From Propionibacteriaceae bacterium P6A17 (GTDB lineage: Bacteria; Actinomycetota; Actinomycetes; Propionibacteriales; Propionibacteriaceae), in NCBI GenBank assembly GCA_000619965.1, contig JHVD01000007.1:1-64000 (forward strand): a DNA stretch of 64,000 bases, given 5' to 3'. The position numbers were made by a program, and so were the translations under genes. This document shows positions 33,601 to 41,711 of the stretch, in pieces. The number at the start of each line of letters is the position of its first letter. Position 1 is the stretch's first letter. The notes beneath the pieces are model-generated. The model did not search any database, had not been told where the DNA came from, and was given only the letters and a program-made list of their open reading frames with translations.

Positions 33601-34195
33601 CGCGCACCAGCTCCGGGGGCACGAACAGCCGCAGTTGCTCGTCGGAGAGCTTGGTGAGGGTGTTGAGCTCGTGGGAGGTGCGGAAGCCGTCGAAGAAGTG
33701 CACGAACGGCACCCGCGCCTCCAGGGTGGCGCGGTGGGCGATGGCCGCCATGTCGTGCGCCTCCTGGACGCTCGCCGAGCTGAGCATGCACACGCCCGTC
33801 TGCCGCACGGCCATGACGTCCTGGTGGTCGCCGAAGATCGACAGCCCCTGCGTGGCGAGCGAGCGCGCGGCGACGTGGAACACCGTCGAGGTGAGCTCGC
33901 CGGCGATGCGGTACATGTTGGGGATCATCAGCAGGAGGCCCTGCGACGCGGTGAACGTCGTCGAGAGCGCACCGGCCTGCAACGCGCCGTGCATCGCACC
34001 TGCCGCGCCGCCCTCGGACTGCATCTCGATGACGGTCGGGATGGTGCCGTAGACGTTGCGCCGCTGCCTGGCCGTCCACTCGTCGGCGAGCTCCGCCATC
34101 GTGGAGCTGGGCGTGATCGGGTAGATGGAGCACAGTTCGCTCAGGCGGTAGGCGACGTCGACCGCCGCCTCGTTGCCGTCGATGATTGCCTTCAT
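30638..34195 (-). CDS. nifJ: Pyruvate:ferredoxin (flavodoxin) oxidoreductase
   Basis: This 1185-residue single-chain PFOR converts pyruvate and CoA to acetyl-CoA, CO2 and reduced ferredoxin. Domains I and II start AIIDGNEAAVDVAYRLSELC, then IYPITPSSTMAELADEW. The two-[4Fe-4S] domain has CIQCGNCAFVCP near residue 687 and CTGCGLCVEACP near 742. The TPP domain has CSGCGETPYLKLL, IVGGDGWAYDIGSGG and DTEVYSNTGGQ. Its ATG shares a base with the previous stop (TGATG); GTG 34198 is an alternative start. It is the middle gene of a three-gene operon for anaerobic pyruvate use. Confidence 0.97.
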   Translation of the reverse strand: MKAIIDGNEAAVDVAYRLSELCSIYPITPSSTMAELADEWTARQRRNVYGTIPTVIEMQSEGGAAGAMHGALQAGALSTTFTASQGLLLMIPNMYRIAGELTSTVFHVAARSLATQGLSIFGDHQDVMAVRQTGVCMLSSASVQEAHDMAAIAHRATLEARVPFVHFFDGFRTSHELNTLTKLSDEQLRLFVPPELVRAHRERALSPAHPFIRGTAQNPDTYFQSRETANPYYLAVPGIVEKVMAEFEEMTGRKYALAEYHGAEDAERVVVIMGSGIETVRPVVDHLNAAGEKTGVIFVRLYRPFPVEQILKILPETVRRIAVLDRTKESGAGGEPLFLDVASALSEAVATGRREVLPRIIGGRYGLSSKEFTPAMAKAVFDELAKDEPKPRFTVGINDDVTHLSLDYDPSFDLSDPQTLAAVFYGMGSDGTVGANKNTIKILGHRDGTYAQGYFVYDSKKSGSRTVSHLRFGPNPIQAPYLVGRAGFIGCHHWSILERVDILAFAKPGATLLLNSPYGAETWDHLPGPLQRGITELGLKVYAIDAGTVARAAGLGSRTNTILQTCFFAISGVLPREEAIQEIKDSITKTYMRKSAEVVRKNHVAVDSALENLIEVTPGVVSSKELLAPVPADAPEFVRTVTAEMLADRGDSLPVSALPVDGSYPSGTTRYEKRNISDIIAVWDNESCIQCGNCAFVCPHAVLRAKSYPTSVAEGAPDGFLTAPLNAAGLPDTNYTLQVYAEDCTGCGLCVEACPVRPIGQPHRRAINLEPKLDRTKEREAVKFFEEIPYNARERVDFGTVRGTQFLEPLFEFSGACSGCGETPYLKLLTQLFGDRLMVANATGCSSIYGGNLPTTPWAKNGNGRGPAWSNSLFEDNAEFGLGMRLAADVHAGLARTRLEELRGEIADDDLVDRLLANEQLSGSDLVEQQGLVDRLMDRLLQLEGPKVQDLLSVADHLLRRSVWIVGGDGWAYDIGSGGLDHVLASGRNINVLVLDTEVYSNTGGQSSKSTPLGAVAKFAASGKTTYKKDLALQATAYGTVYVARVALGADPQQTLKAFREAEAYDGPSLIIAYSHCIAHGYDLRNGLDQQYKAVNSGHWPLMRYNPVIRDQGGNPFLLDSPRPRLPLKEYQGKELRYKALWASNPKEAERLTDLGQAQVERRWREYEDLATQAAEKFAKDSREH

Positions 34196-35826
34196 CACAT
34201 GCCCTCCGGGATCATTTCGATGGCGTGCACGGGGCACTGCTCGTAGCAGGTGGCACATCCGGTGCATCGTTCGTAGTCAAAGCGGTATCGGTTGCCCGGG
34301 CCGAGCTTGATGACGGCGTCCTCCGGGCAGGCGCCGTAGCAGCCGTCGCATTCGAAGCAGTTGCCGCACGACAGGCACCGTTGCGCCTCGAAGCGGGCCT
34401 CCTCGGCGCTCAGCGAGCCGACGATCTCCTGGAAGTCGGAGACGCGCTGCTCGACGTCGGCCTCCGCCTGCTTGCGCCGCTCGTGCCCGCCGAAGTACCA
34501 GATGTTCATCTGGTCGAGCTTGACGAGTGGATGCTTCGGCGTGGGCGTGTGTACCTCCATGTTGAGCCACGCGTCGATGCGGCGGGCGGCGCGCTTGCCG
34601 TGCCCGGTGCCGATGGTGACGGTGCGGTCCGACGGGACGGCGTCGCCGCCGGCGAAGATGCCGGGGACCGCGGTCATCAGCGTGTCCGGGTCGACGTCGA
34701 CGACGTCGTCGTGGAAGGCCATGCCGGGGATGCCGTGCAGGAACGCGGTGTCGGCGCGCTGCCCGAGCGCCAGGATGACGGTGTCGGCCTCGAGCTTCTC
34801 GAAGCGCCCGGTGCCGCGGGCCTGACCGTTCTCGTCGAGCTCCATGATCTCGACGGTGAGGTCCTCGTCGCCCATCTCCTTGATGGTGCGCAGCCAGTTC
34901 ATCTTGACACCCTCGCGTTCGGCGTCGACGCGCTCCTCCTCGTGCGCGGGCATCTGCTCCATCGTGCGCCGGTAGACCACCACCGACTCCTCCGCCCCGA
35001 GGCGTCGGGCGACGCGGGCGGCGTCCATGGCGGTGTTGCCGCCGCCGTAGACGGCGACGCGACGCCCGATGATGGGCCGCTCGCCCGAGGCGACGTCGCG
35101 CAGGAAGCTCACGGCGTCGACCATCTTCGACGCATCCTGGCTGGGGATGTCGACGCGCTTGGAGATGTGCGCGCCGACGGCGACGAACACCGCATCGAAG
35201 CGGCCGGCCTTCTGCTCGGCGAGCAGGTCCTTCACTGGGCGGTTCTGGTGGATGACGACGCCGAGCTTCACCAGCCGCGCAATCTCCGCGTCCAGCACGT
35301 CGCGGGGCAGCCGGTACTCGGGGATGCCGTAGCGCATCATGCCGCCGGGCTTGTCCCCGGCGTCGAAGATCTCGACCTCGTGGCCGAGCCTCGTGAGGTG
35401 GTAGGCGGCGGAGAGCCCCGACGGCCCGGAGCCGACGACCATCACCCGGCGCCCCGAGCGGCGGGCAGGCTCCGGGTACTCCCAGCCCTCGGCGATCGCC
35501 AGGTCGCCCAAGTAGCGCTCGACGGAGCGGATGGAGACGGAGGAGTCGAGGTCGCCGCGATTGCACGAGGTCTCGCACGGGTGATAGCAGACGCGGCCGT
35601 GGATAGCTGGGAACGGGTTGTCCTGGACGAGCTGCAGCCAAGCCTCCTTGGCCTTGCCAGCCTTCACCAGGCGCAGCCACTCCTGGATGTTCTCACCAGC
35701 AGGACACGCCTGATTGCAGGGCGGGAGCATGTCCAGATAGACCGGCTTGCGCTCCCGGACGGGGCCGACTCGCCCTCGCGACGATGCGAGGTCCGGAAGG
35801 ATCGTCATGTCCTTGCGGTGCTCCAT
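34195..35826 (-). CDS. GltD-like Fe-S flavoprotein oxidoreductase
   Basis: This 543-residue protein combines an N-terminal Fe-S helical domain (PCNQACPAGENIQEWLRLVK, then CYHPCETSCNRGDLD), an FAD/NAD(P)-binding GltD-like core (VMVVGSGPSGLSAAYHLTRL and a second nucleotide site AVYGGGNTAMDAARVARRLG) and a C-terminal ferredoxin domain (CLSCGNCFECDGCYGACPED, then CTGCATCYEQCPVHAIEM). It is first in the operon with PFOR and the DHOD-like gene, so it probably passes electrons between NAD(P)H and ferredoxin. A strong AGGAGG lies before ATG 35826. The 193 bp upstream, shared with the divergent GH31 gene, show no clear -35/-10 pair. Confidence 0.92.
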   Translation of the reverse strand: MEHRKDMTILPDLASSRGRVGPVRERKPVYLDMLPPCNQACPAGENIQEWLRLVKAGKAKEAWLQLVQDNPFPAIHGRVCYHPCETSCNRGDLDSSVSIRSVERYLGDLAIAEGWEYPEPARRSGRRVMVVGSGPSGLSAAYHLTRLGHEVEIFDAGDKPGGMMRYGIPEYRLPRDVLDAEIARLVKLGVVIHQNRPVKDLLAEQKAGRFDAVFVAVGAHISKRVDIPSQDASKMVDAVSFLRDVASGERPIIGRRVAVYGGGNTAMDAARVARRLGAEESVVVYRRTMEQMPAHEEERVDAEREGVKMNWLRTIKEMGDEDLTVEIMELDENGQARGTGRFEKLEADTVILALGQRADTAFLHGIPGMAFHDDVVDVDPDTLMTAVPGIFAGGDAVPSDRTVTIGTGHGKRAARRIDAWLNMEVHTPTPKHPLVKLDQMNIWYFGGHERRKQAEADVEQRVSDFQEIVGSLSAEEARFEAQRCLSCGNCFECDGCYGACPEDAVIKLGPGNRYRFDYERCTGCATCYEQCPVHAIEMIPEGM

Positions 35827-36019
35827 TGATGCCTCCTACGACACGATGTAGCACCCACTCTAGCCCCCACCGGTTCGACCAACCATCCCACCCTTCAACA
35901 TTGAACGACGCACGTCCGGCCGCCCTCGGGGCCCTTGCGCGGACTACCCGCGACGCGCCGACGGCCCCCGCCGGAGCGGCCACTAGGCTGTTCCCCACGC
36001 ACGACTGCGAGGAGCCCCA

Positions 36020-38320
36020 ATGACCCCCACCCCCCAAGAACTGCTCGGCCCCACCTGGCGCATCCAAGTGCTCGGCGCGCACCTCGTGCGCTTCGAATGG
36101 GACCCCGCGGGCGAGTTCGTCGACGCGCCGACGCAGGTCGTCGTCGCCCGGCCCGCCAGCCCCGCACGGGTGAGGGTCGATCGTCGGGGCGACGCGGTCC
36201 AGATCATCACCGACGGCTTCCAGCTCGACTACGACGGCGCCGCCCCGTCCGCGTCCGGCCTCACCGTGAAGGCCCGCGGCGGCTACCACTCCGTGTGGCG
36301 ATTTGGGCAGCCGTTCGAGAACAAGTTCGCGGGGCTGTTCGGCAAGCCCGTGAACCTCGGCGGCACGACGCGCACCCTCGACACCGTCGATGGCCGGTGC
36401 GACCTCGACGACGGCATCCTGAGTGACCTCGGCATCGCCATCCTCGACGACTCCGCCTCGTTCTCGCTCGTCGGCGACGACATCCTGCCGCCCAGGCCGG
36501 GCCACGTCGACGTGTACGTGTTCACGCACGGGCACGACCACCCGGCGGCGCTGGCCGACCTCGCCGCCCTGACCGGCCCGACGCCGCTCGTCCCACGCTG
36601 GGCGCTCGGCAACTGGTGGAGCCGCTACCACCGCTACACGGCCGAGACCTATCTGGCGCTCATGGACCGCTTCGCCGCCGAGCGGCTGCCGTTCAGCGTC
36701 GCCGTCATCGACATGGACTGGCACATCACCGAGGTGGACCCGAAGTACGGGCACGGCTGGACCGGCTACTCGTGGAACCGCGAGCTGTTCCCCGACCCGG
36801 AGGCCTTCCTCGCCGCCCTCCACGAGCGCGGGCTCGCCACCAGCCTCAACGTGCATCCCGCCGACGGCATCCGCGCCTTCGAGGACGCCTATCCGCGAGT
36901 CAGCGAGCTGCTGGGCCGCGACCCAGCCGACGAGCTGCCGGCCGACTTCGACCTCACCGACGACGCCTTCGTGCGCGCCTACTTCGAGGGCGTCCACCAC
37001 CCGCTCGAGGACCAGGGCGTCGACTTCTGGTGGCTCGACTGGCAGCAGGGCGCCACGAGCCGCACCGGCATCGACCCGCTCTGGCTGCTCAACCACCTCC
37101 ACATCCGGGACATGGCCCGACGCGGCCGCCGCCCGCTGATCCTGTCGCGCTACTCCGGCCCCGGCTCGCACCGCTTCCCCGTCGGATTCTCCGGCGACAC
37201 CGTCGCCTCGTGGGCATCCCTCGCCTTCCAGCCGGAGTTCACCGCCACCGCAGCCAACATCGGCTACGGCACGTGGAGCCACGACATCGGCGGGCACCTG
37301 CTCGGTGTGCGCGACGACGAGCTCGCCCTGCGCTGGCTGCAGTTCGGGGTGTTCTCCCCCATCAACCGCCTCCACTCCTCCAACGACGAGTTCTCCGGCA
37401 AGGAGCCGTGGAAGTTCGGCCGCGAGGCCGCCGACGTGATGGGCACCTTCCTGCGGCTGCGCCACGCGCTCGTGCCCTACCTCTACACCGAGTGGGCCAC
37501 GGGAACGCCCCTCGTGAAGCCCATGTACCACGGCTGGCCCGACGAGCCCCTCGCGTACGAGGTGCCCGGCCAGTACACGTTCGGGCGCGAGCTGCTCGTC
37601 GCGCCCATCGTCACGCCCGCCGACGACGACACTCGCCTCGGCGCGGTGCAGGTGTGGCTGCCCGCCGGACGGTGGGTGGACGTGTTCACCGGGCTTCGCT
37701 ACACCGGAGCGCGGCTCATCACGATGCACCGCGGCCTCGGCTCGATCCCCGTGCTGGCCCGCGACGGCGCGATCATCCCGCTGGCCGCCGACGGCGAACG
37801 CCCGGCCGATCTCCCTGCCGAGCTGGAGGTGTGGATCGCCCCCGGCGCCGACGGCCGCTACGAGCTGGTGGAGGACGACGGTGCGCTCGAACCGGCCCGC
37901 GTGACCACGGTGCTCACCTGGGACGATGCGGAGGCGACGTTGACCGTCGGCGCCCCGGAAGGCGCGACGGAACTGCTGCCCGAGCGCCGGGTGTGGCGCG
38001 TGCGTCGGCTCGGCACCGACGCCGAAGCACCGCTGCCTGCCGGCGAGTCCAGTCGCACAGCGGGCTGCGTCGTGCACGCACCCGCGACGGGTCCCGCAGC
38101 CGCACCGCTGGCCAGGGCGAGGGACATCGTCGACGATGCGCGCACCGCCGTCGCCAACAAGATGGTGGCCGCGCACGTCCTCGACACCGAGCCCTCGCCG
38201 CTCCGGGCAGTCCAGGCCCTGCGCGAAGCGCCCGTGCGTGGAGCCGTGCCGGGCCGGGTGACTGCGTTGCCGGAGGCCCTCGTCGGGGCGCTCACGGAGG
38301 TGCTGACCGCGCAGGCCTGA
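36020..38320 (+). CDS. Glycoside hydrolase family 31 (alpha-glucosidase/alpha-xylosidase type)
   Basis: This 766-residue intracellular enzyme (no signal peptide) has an N-terminal beta-sandwich (1-190) and the GH31 barrel. The catalytic nucleophile is D340 in FWWLDWQQG, and the likely acid/base is D393 in GFSGDTVASW. It also has RWALGNWWSRYHRYT, VIDMDWHIT and the late SHDIGGHLLG motif. The C-terminal beta domains are followed by an Ala-rich extension. GH31 enzymes of this type hydrolyse alpha-linked glucosides or xylosides. There is no transporter next to it. It may serve the arabinan/xylan program seen further right (inference). Confidence 0.93.
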   Translation: MTPTPQELLGPTWRIQVLGAHLVRFEWDPAGEFVDAPTQVVVARPASPARVRVDRRGDAVQIITDGFQLDYDGAAPSASGLTVKARGGYHSVWRFGQPFENKFAGLFGKPVNLGGTTRTLDTVDGRCDLDDGILSDLGIAILDDSASFSLVGDDILPPRPGHVDVYVFTHGHDHPAALADLAALTGPTPLVPRWALGNWWSRYHRYTAETYLALMDRFAAERLPFSVAVIDMDWHITEVDPKYGHGWTGYSWNRELFPDPEAFLAALHERGLATSLNVHPADGIRAFEDAYPRVSELLGRDPADELPADFDLTDDAFVRAYFEGVHHPLEDQGVDFWWLDWQQGATSRTGIDPLWLLNHLHIRDMARRGRRPLILSRYSGPGSHRFPVGFSGDTVASWASLAFQPEFTATAANIGYGTWSHDIGGHLLGVRDDELALRWLQFGVFSPINRLHSSNDEFSGKEPWKFGREAADVMGTFLRLRHALVPYLYTEWATGTPLVKPMYHGWPDEPLAYEVPGQYTFGRELLVAPIVTPADDDTRLGAVQVWLPAGRWVDVFTGLRYTGARLITMHRGLGSIPVLARDGAIIPLAADGERPADLPAELEVWIAPGADGRYELVEDDGALEPARVTTVLTWDDAEATLTVGAPEGATELLPERRVWRVRRLGTDAEAPLPAGESSRTAGCVVHAPATGPAAAPLARARDIVDDARTAVANKMVAAHVLDTEPSPLRAVQALREAPVRGAVPGRVTALPEALVGALTEVLTAQA

Positions 38321-38475
38321 CCGGCGCCCGCACCCGGGCAGCACGCACGCCACGCCGGCGGAGGGGTCACAGGAAGGCATGGCTGGAGGATTTGCCACCG
38401 ACCTCGGTGATGGATCCTTCATCCAGGCGCGCACGGACTGCGGCCCCGTCGCGGCGCGCCGGGGCTGGAAACGGT

Positions 38476-38539
38476 CACGACCCGCGCAGCCCGACCGTCG
38501 CCCGATCACCGGGCAGAAGGGCGGGCCACGCGGGTCGTG
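38476..38539. terminator. Nested hairpin between GH31 and thioredoxin genes
   Basis: CACGACCCGCG (38476-38486) is exactly complementary to CGCGGGTCGTG (38529-38539), and the 42-nt loop contains a second stem (GCCCG-atcac-CGGGC). It sits between convergent genes, so a bidirectional terminator is likely. I see nothing else in 38321-38475. Confidence 0.7.
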
Positions 38540-38555
38540 GGCCAGGGGCGCAGGC

Positions 38556-38921
38556 TCAGTCGCGCGGCTGCTTGTCGGCCTCAGCGAGGAGGGCGTCGAT
38601 GTCGAGCTCCTTGATCTGCTCGACGAGCGAGTCCACCTGCTTGCCGGACAGCAGCCCGGCCTGGCGGAACACGAGCTGGCCACGCCGGAAACCCATCACC
38701 GTCGGGATGGACTGGATCTCGAGCGCGGCGGCCAGGTCGCGCGCGTCCTCCGTGTCGACCTTCCCGAACACGACATCACCGTGCCGCTCGGAGGCCTCCT
38801 CGTAGATGGGGCCGAACCGCTTGCAGGGACCGCACCAATCGGCCCAGAAGTCCACGAGGACGACCTCGTTCTCCTCGACCGTGGACGCGAAGTTCTCGGC
38901 AGTCAGGGCTTTGGTGGTCAT
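38556..38921 (-). CDS. trxA: Thioredoxin
   Basis: This 121-residue thioredoxin has active site WCGPCK (Cys30 and Cys33), strand VVLVDFWAD, and cis-Pro in QSIPTVMGFRRGQLVFRQAG. It is cytoplasmic (no signal) and 10-15 residues longer than E. coli TrxA at the C-terminus (IDALLAEADKQPRD). It reduces protein disulfides with NADPH through thioredoxin reductase, which is not in this window. It is a single gene convergent with GH31. Confidence 0.96.
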   Translation of the reverse strand: MTTKALTAENFASTVEENEVVLVDFWADWCGPCKRFGPIYEEASERHGDVVFGKVDTEDARDLAAALEIQSIPTVMGFRRGQLVFRQAGLLSGKQVDSLVEQIKELDIDALLAEADKQPRD

Positions 38922-39030
38922 GGCTTCCTTCCGTCAGTTGCCTCGTCTGGTGCAACGCAGGCGCAGCCCACTGTATTCCACGGCTCCAGCAGCGGCCGGC
39001 GCCGCGGATCGGCGCAGCGCGCGACGGGGC

Positions 39031-39777
39031 TCACTTCAGCGCGAGAATCCGCCGAAACGGCAGCGGCACCCGCAGCTCCTCCTCTGCGGCGAGTTCGGCG
39101 AGATGCCCGACGGCTTCCCTCGCCCGGTCCACGTCCGACGTGGCGCGCAGCCCGGCGACGAGCAGCTCGGCGTCACGCTGGTTGCGGACGGTGAAGTAGA
39201 ACTTCGCCCGCGAGTCCTCGGCCTTCTGCAGCCCGACGTAGCCCAGCAGCCGCCGCGCGCGAAACTCCGTCTGGCCGGGCACCTGCGGCAGCTTCCGCAG
39301 GGCCCGCGCGAGCATCGCCATGCGTCGAAGATCGTCCATGTTCATCGGCCGCATCGACGGCGCCAGCCCGGCGAACATGCCCCCCGGCCGCAGCACGCGC
39401 GCGGCCTCGGACAGCATCAGCGCGCGGTTCTCGTTGACCGCGAGCCCAACGTCGCTCACCACCGCGTCGAAGGTCTCGGGGCCGAACGGCAGGTAGTTGG
39501 CGTCCCCCTGCACCAGCTCGCTGCGGCCCCGGCGCGCGGCCTCCGCGAGCGAACTCTCGGACCAGTCCAACCCGACGACCAGCCGCCCCTGACGGCGCAG
39601 CCGCTCGACCATGCCGCCCGACCCGCAGGCCACCACCAACACCCGGCTCGCCGCGGCCGACACGGAGCGGGCCAGCCAGTCGTAGGGGGTGCGGGAGCCG
39701 CCGTAGCTGTTGGACATCACGGCCTCGATCGCCCCGGGGCGAAGCTTCATGAGCGGACCGAGGCTGTCCGTGGACAC
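39031..39777 (-). CDS. Class I SAM-dependent methyltransferase
   Basis: This 248-residue protein has motif I VLVVACGSGGMVERL, an acidic motif in VVGLDWSESSLAEAARRG, GDANYLPFGPETFDAVVSDV and post-motif RALMLSEAARVLRPGG, as in UbiE/COQ5-type methyltransferases. It starts at GTG 39777, one nt after the stop of dtxR; ATG 39750 (MKLRPGAIEAV) is a reasonable alternative. The substrate is unknown. Co-transcription with dtxR suggests metal-dependent expression, which is an inference. Confidence 0.87.
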   Translation of the reverse strand: MSTDSLGPLMKLRPGAIEAVMSNSYGGSRTPYDWLARSVSAAASRVLVVACGSGGMVERLRRQGRLVVGLDWSESSLAEAARRGRSELVQGDANYLPFGPETFDAVVSDVGLAVNENRALMLSEAARVLRPGGMFAGLAPSMRPMNMDDLRRMAMLARALRKLPQVPGQTEFRARRLLGYVGLQKAEDSRAKFYFTVRNQRDAELLVAGLRATSDVDRAREAVGHLAELAAEEELRVPLPFRRILALK

Positions 39778-39778
39778 G

Positions 39779-40459
39779 TCAGAGCACCGCCACGAAGAGC
39801 AGTTCGGCGTCGGCCGCGGTGAGTTCGAGGACCAGCCCGCCGTGCTCGATGGCGAGCTGGCCGGGCGTGACGTCGAACTCGACCCCCGGCAGCAACTCAC
39901 ACTCAGCCAGCGCATCCAGGAGCTCGGGGCGGGCCTGCAGGTGCTCGCTCATGCGCACGATGCGCACGCGAGTCGCGCCCTCGTCGACGGCCTCCCGCAG
40001 CGTCATCACGCCCTCCAGGAACGGCTCCGGTCGCGCGTCGACGCCCAGCTCGTCCAGCGCAGGGATCGGGTTGCCGTACGGCGACGACGTCGGCGAGCCG
40101 AGGATCTCGACCATGCGCCGCTCCACGTCCTCGGAGATGACGTGCTCCCAGCGGCAGGCCTCGTCGTGCGCCTTCTCCCAGTCGAGGCCGATCACGTCGG
40201 TGAGGAGCCGCTCGGCCAACCGATGCTTGCGCATCACCCCGCGCGCGAGCTCGAAGCCCTGCGGGGTGAGCTGGATGCGACGATCGGGGTGCACGACGAG
40301 CAACCCGTCGCGTTCCATGCGCGCGACCGTCTGGGACACCGTCGGCCCCGACTGGTGCAGCCGTTCCGCGATGCGCGCGCGAAGGGGCGGCACGCCCTCC
40401 TCGAGGAGTTCGTACACCGTCCTCAGGTACATTTCGGTGGTGTCAATCAGGTCGCTCAT
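39779..40459 (-). CDS. DtxR/IdeR-family metal-dependent repressor
   Basis: This 226-residue regulator has a winged helix (MYLRTVYELLEEGVPPLRAR, then QSGPTVSQTVARMERDGLL), the metal-binding and dimerisation domain (RLLTDVIGLDWEKAHDEACR, then WEHVISEDVERRM with the expected Cys, Glu and His ligands) and a C-terminal SH3/FeoA-like domain (EFDVTPGQLAIEHGGL). It should bind Fe2+ or Mn2+ and repress uptake genes. I prefer ATG 40459; GTG 40465 lies 6 nt upstream in frame. The methyltransferase gene follows directly. Confidence 0.93.
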   Translation of the reverse strand: MSDLIDTTEMYLRTVYELLEEGVPPLRARIAERLHQSGPTVSQTVARMERDGLLVVHPDRRIQLTPQGFELARGVMRKHRLAERLLTDVIGLDWEKAHDEACRWEHVISEDVERRMVEILGSPTSSPYGNPIPALDELGVDARPEPFLEGVMTLREAVDEGATRVRIVRMSEHLQARPELLDALAECELLPGVEFDVTPGQLAIEHGGLVLELTAADAELLFVAVL

Positions 40460-40501
40460 CAGCACCCAGCATAGTGCGAGATGACACGCCCCGACGGCCG
40501 C

Positions 40502-41638
40502 TCAGGCCACGCGCTGGCCGTCCTTCCAGACCTCCTGCAGCACGCCCTCGTCGTCGACGAGGCAGACGTTGGCCAACTTGCCGACGACGAGCTCGCCCAC
40601 GTCGGTGAGGCCGTGGTAACGGGCGGGCGTCGTCGCTGCCATGCGGGCCACCTCCGGGATGGGGAGACCGGCCTGCTGCACACAGAAGCGGAACGCACCG
40701 GCCATGGTCAGCGTCGAGCCCGCGATGGCGCCCTCGGAGCCGTCGTCGGTGGCCAGTCGCGCCACCTGGTCGCGCACCTCGACGGCGAGCGTGCCCAGCA
40801 TGTAGCGCCCGTCTGCGGAACCGGTGGCGCTCATCGCGTCGGTGACGAGGCAGATGCGCTCGGGGCCGGCCGCCTCGAACGCCAGCCGCACGATGTCGGC
40901 GTCGAGGTGCACCCCGTCGCAGATCAGCTCGATGAGCACGCGCTCGTCGTCGAGCAGCACCGGCACCGGGCCGGGCTTGCGGTGGTGGATGGGGTTCATG
41001 GCGTTGAACAGGTGCGTGGCCGCAGTCACACCCGCCTGGATGGACGCCCGGCAGGTGGCGGCGTCGGCGTTCGAATGTCCGAAGGCGGCGACGACGCCCG
41101 CGTCCGCGAAACGGCGGATGGCGTCGAGCGCGTGGGCACGTTCGGGCGCGATGGTGATCATCCGCAGCGCCTCGCCCCCGGCGGCGATGAACCGCTCCAC
41201 CAGCTCGGGCTCCGGGTCGATGAGCAGCGCCACGGGGTGCGCGCCCTTTTTCTCCGGAGCGAGGAACGGCCCCTCCAGGTGGATGCCGTCGAGCGTCCCC
41301 TCCTCGACGAGCGCCCTCAGCACCTCCTCCTGCCGGACCACCTCGTCGGGCGCGAGCGTGACCGTGCTGGCGAACAGCGTCGTCGAGCCGTGCGCGAGGT
41401 GGTGGGCGCGGGCGCGGCGGTTGGCGTCGAGGTCCGGGTCGCCGAAGGCCACCTGCACCGCGCCGTGGCAGTGGGTGTCGACGAAGCCCGGAACCGCCCA
41501 CAGCGGCCGGGCGTCGGGGGCGCCCGCGGAGATGTCGACGATGCGCCCACCGGCCATGCCGATCCTGGCGCCGTCGACGACCCCGTCGGGGGTCACCGCG
41601 TGCGCGACGACGAGCTCTTGCCTTGTCTCGGTAGCCAT
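40502..41638 (-). CDS. nagA: N-acetylglucosamine-6-phosphate deacetylase
   Basis: This 378-residue amidohydrolase removes acetate from GlcNAc-6-phosphate, feeding amino sugar use and cell-wall recycling. Visible sites are VPGFVDTHCHGA (metal His pair), IHLEGPFLAPEKKGAH (metal Glu), AFGHSNADAAT (metal His), THLFNAMNPIHHR and LVTDAMSATG with the catalytic Asp. The start at ATG 41638 fits the family; the 19-residue upstream extension is unsupported. It is divergent from serC across 73 bp. Confidence 0.95.
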   Translation of the reverse strand: MATETRQELVVAHAVTPDGVVDGARIGMAGGRIVDISAGAPDARPLWAVPGFVDTHCHGAVQVAFGDPDLDANRRARAHHLAHGSTTLFASTVTLAPDEVVRQEEVLRALVEEGTLDGIHLEGPFLAPEKKGAHPVALLIDPEPELVERFIAAGGEALRMITIAPERAHALDAIRRFADAGVVAAFGHSNADAATCRASIQAGVTAATHLFNAMNPIHHRKPGPVPVLLDDERVLIELICDGVHLDADIVRLAFEAAGPERICLVTDAMSATGSADGRYMLGTLAVEVRDQVARLATDDGSEGAIAGSTLTMAGAFRFCVQQAGLPIPEVARMAATTPARYHGLTDVGELVVGKLANVCLVDDEGVLQEVWKDGQRVA

Positions 41639-41711
41639 GAGGTCATTCAACCAGCCGCGCCGACCCTCACCCGCACCAGCCGCCGAAGCGATCAAGTGGG
41701 ATGATTGGACC

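Noticed and set aside
30620-34246. 1208-codon plus-strand frame opposite PFOR
   Set aside because: It is the antisense shadow of a GC-rich gene: low-complexity Arg/Val/Glu, no domain, while the minus strand encodes a complete enzyme.
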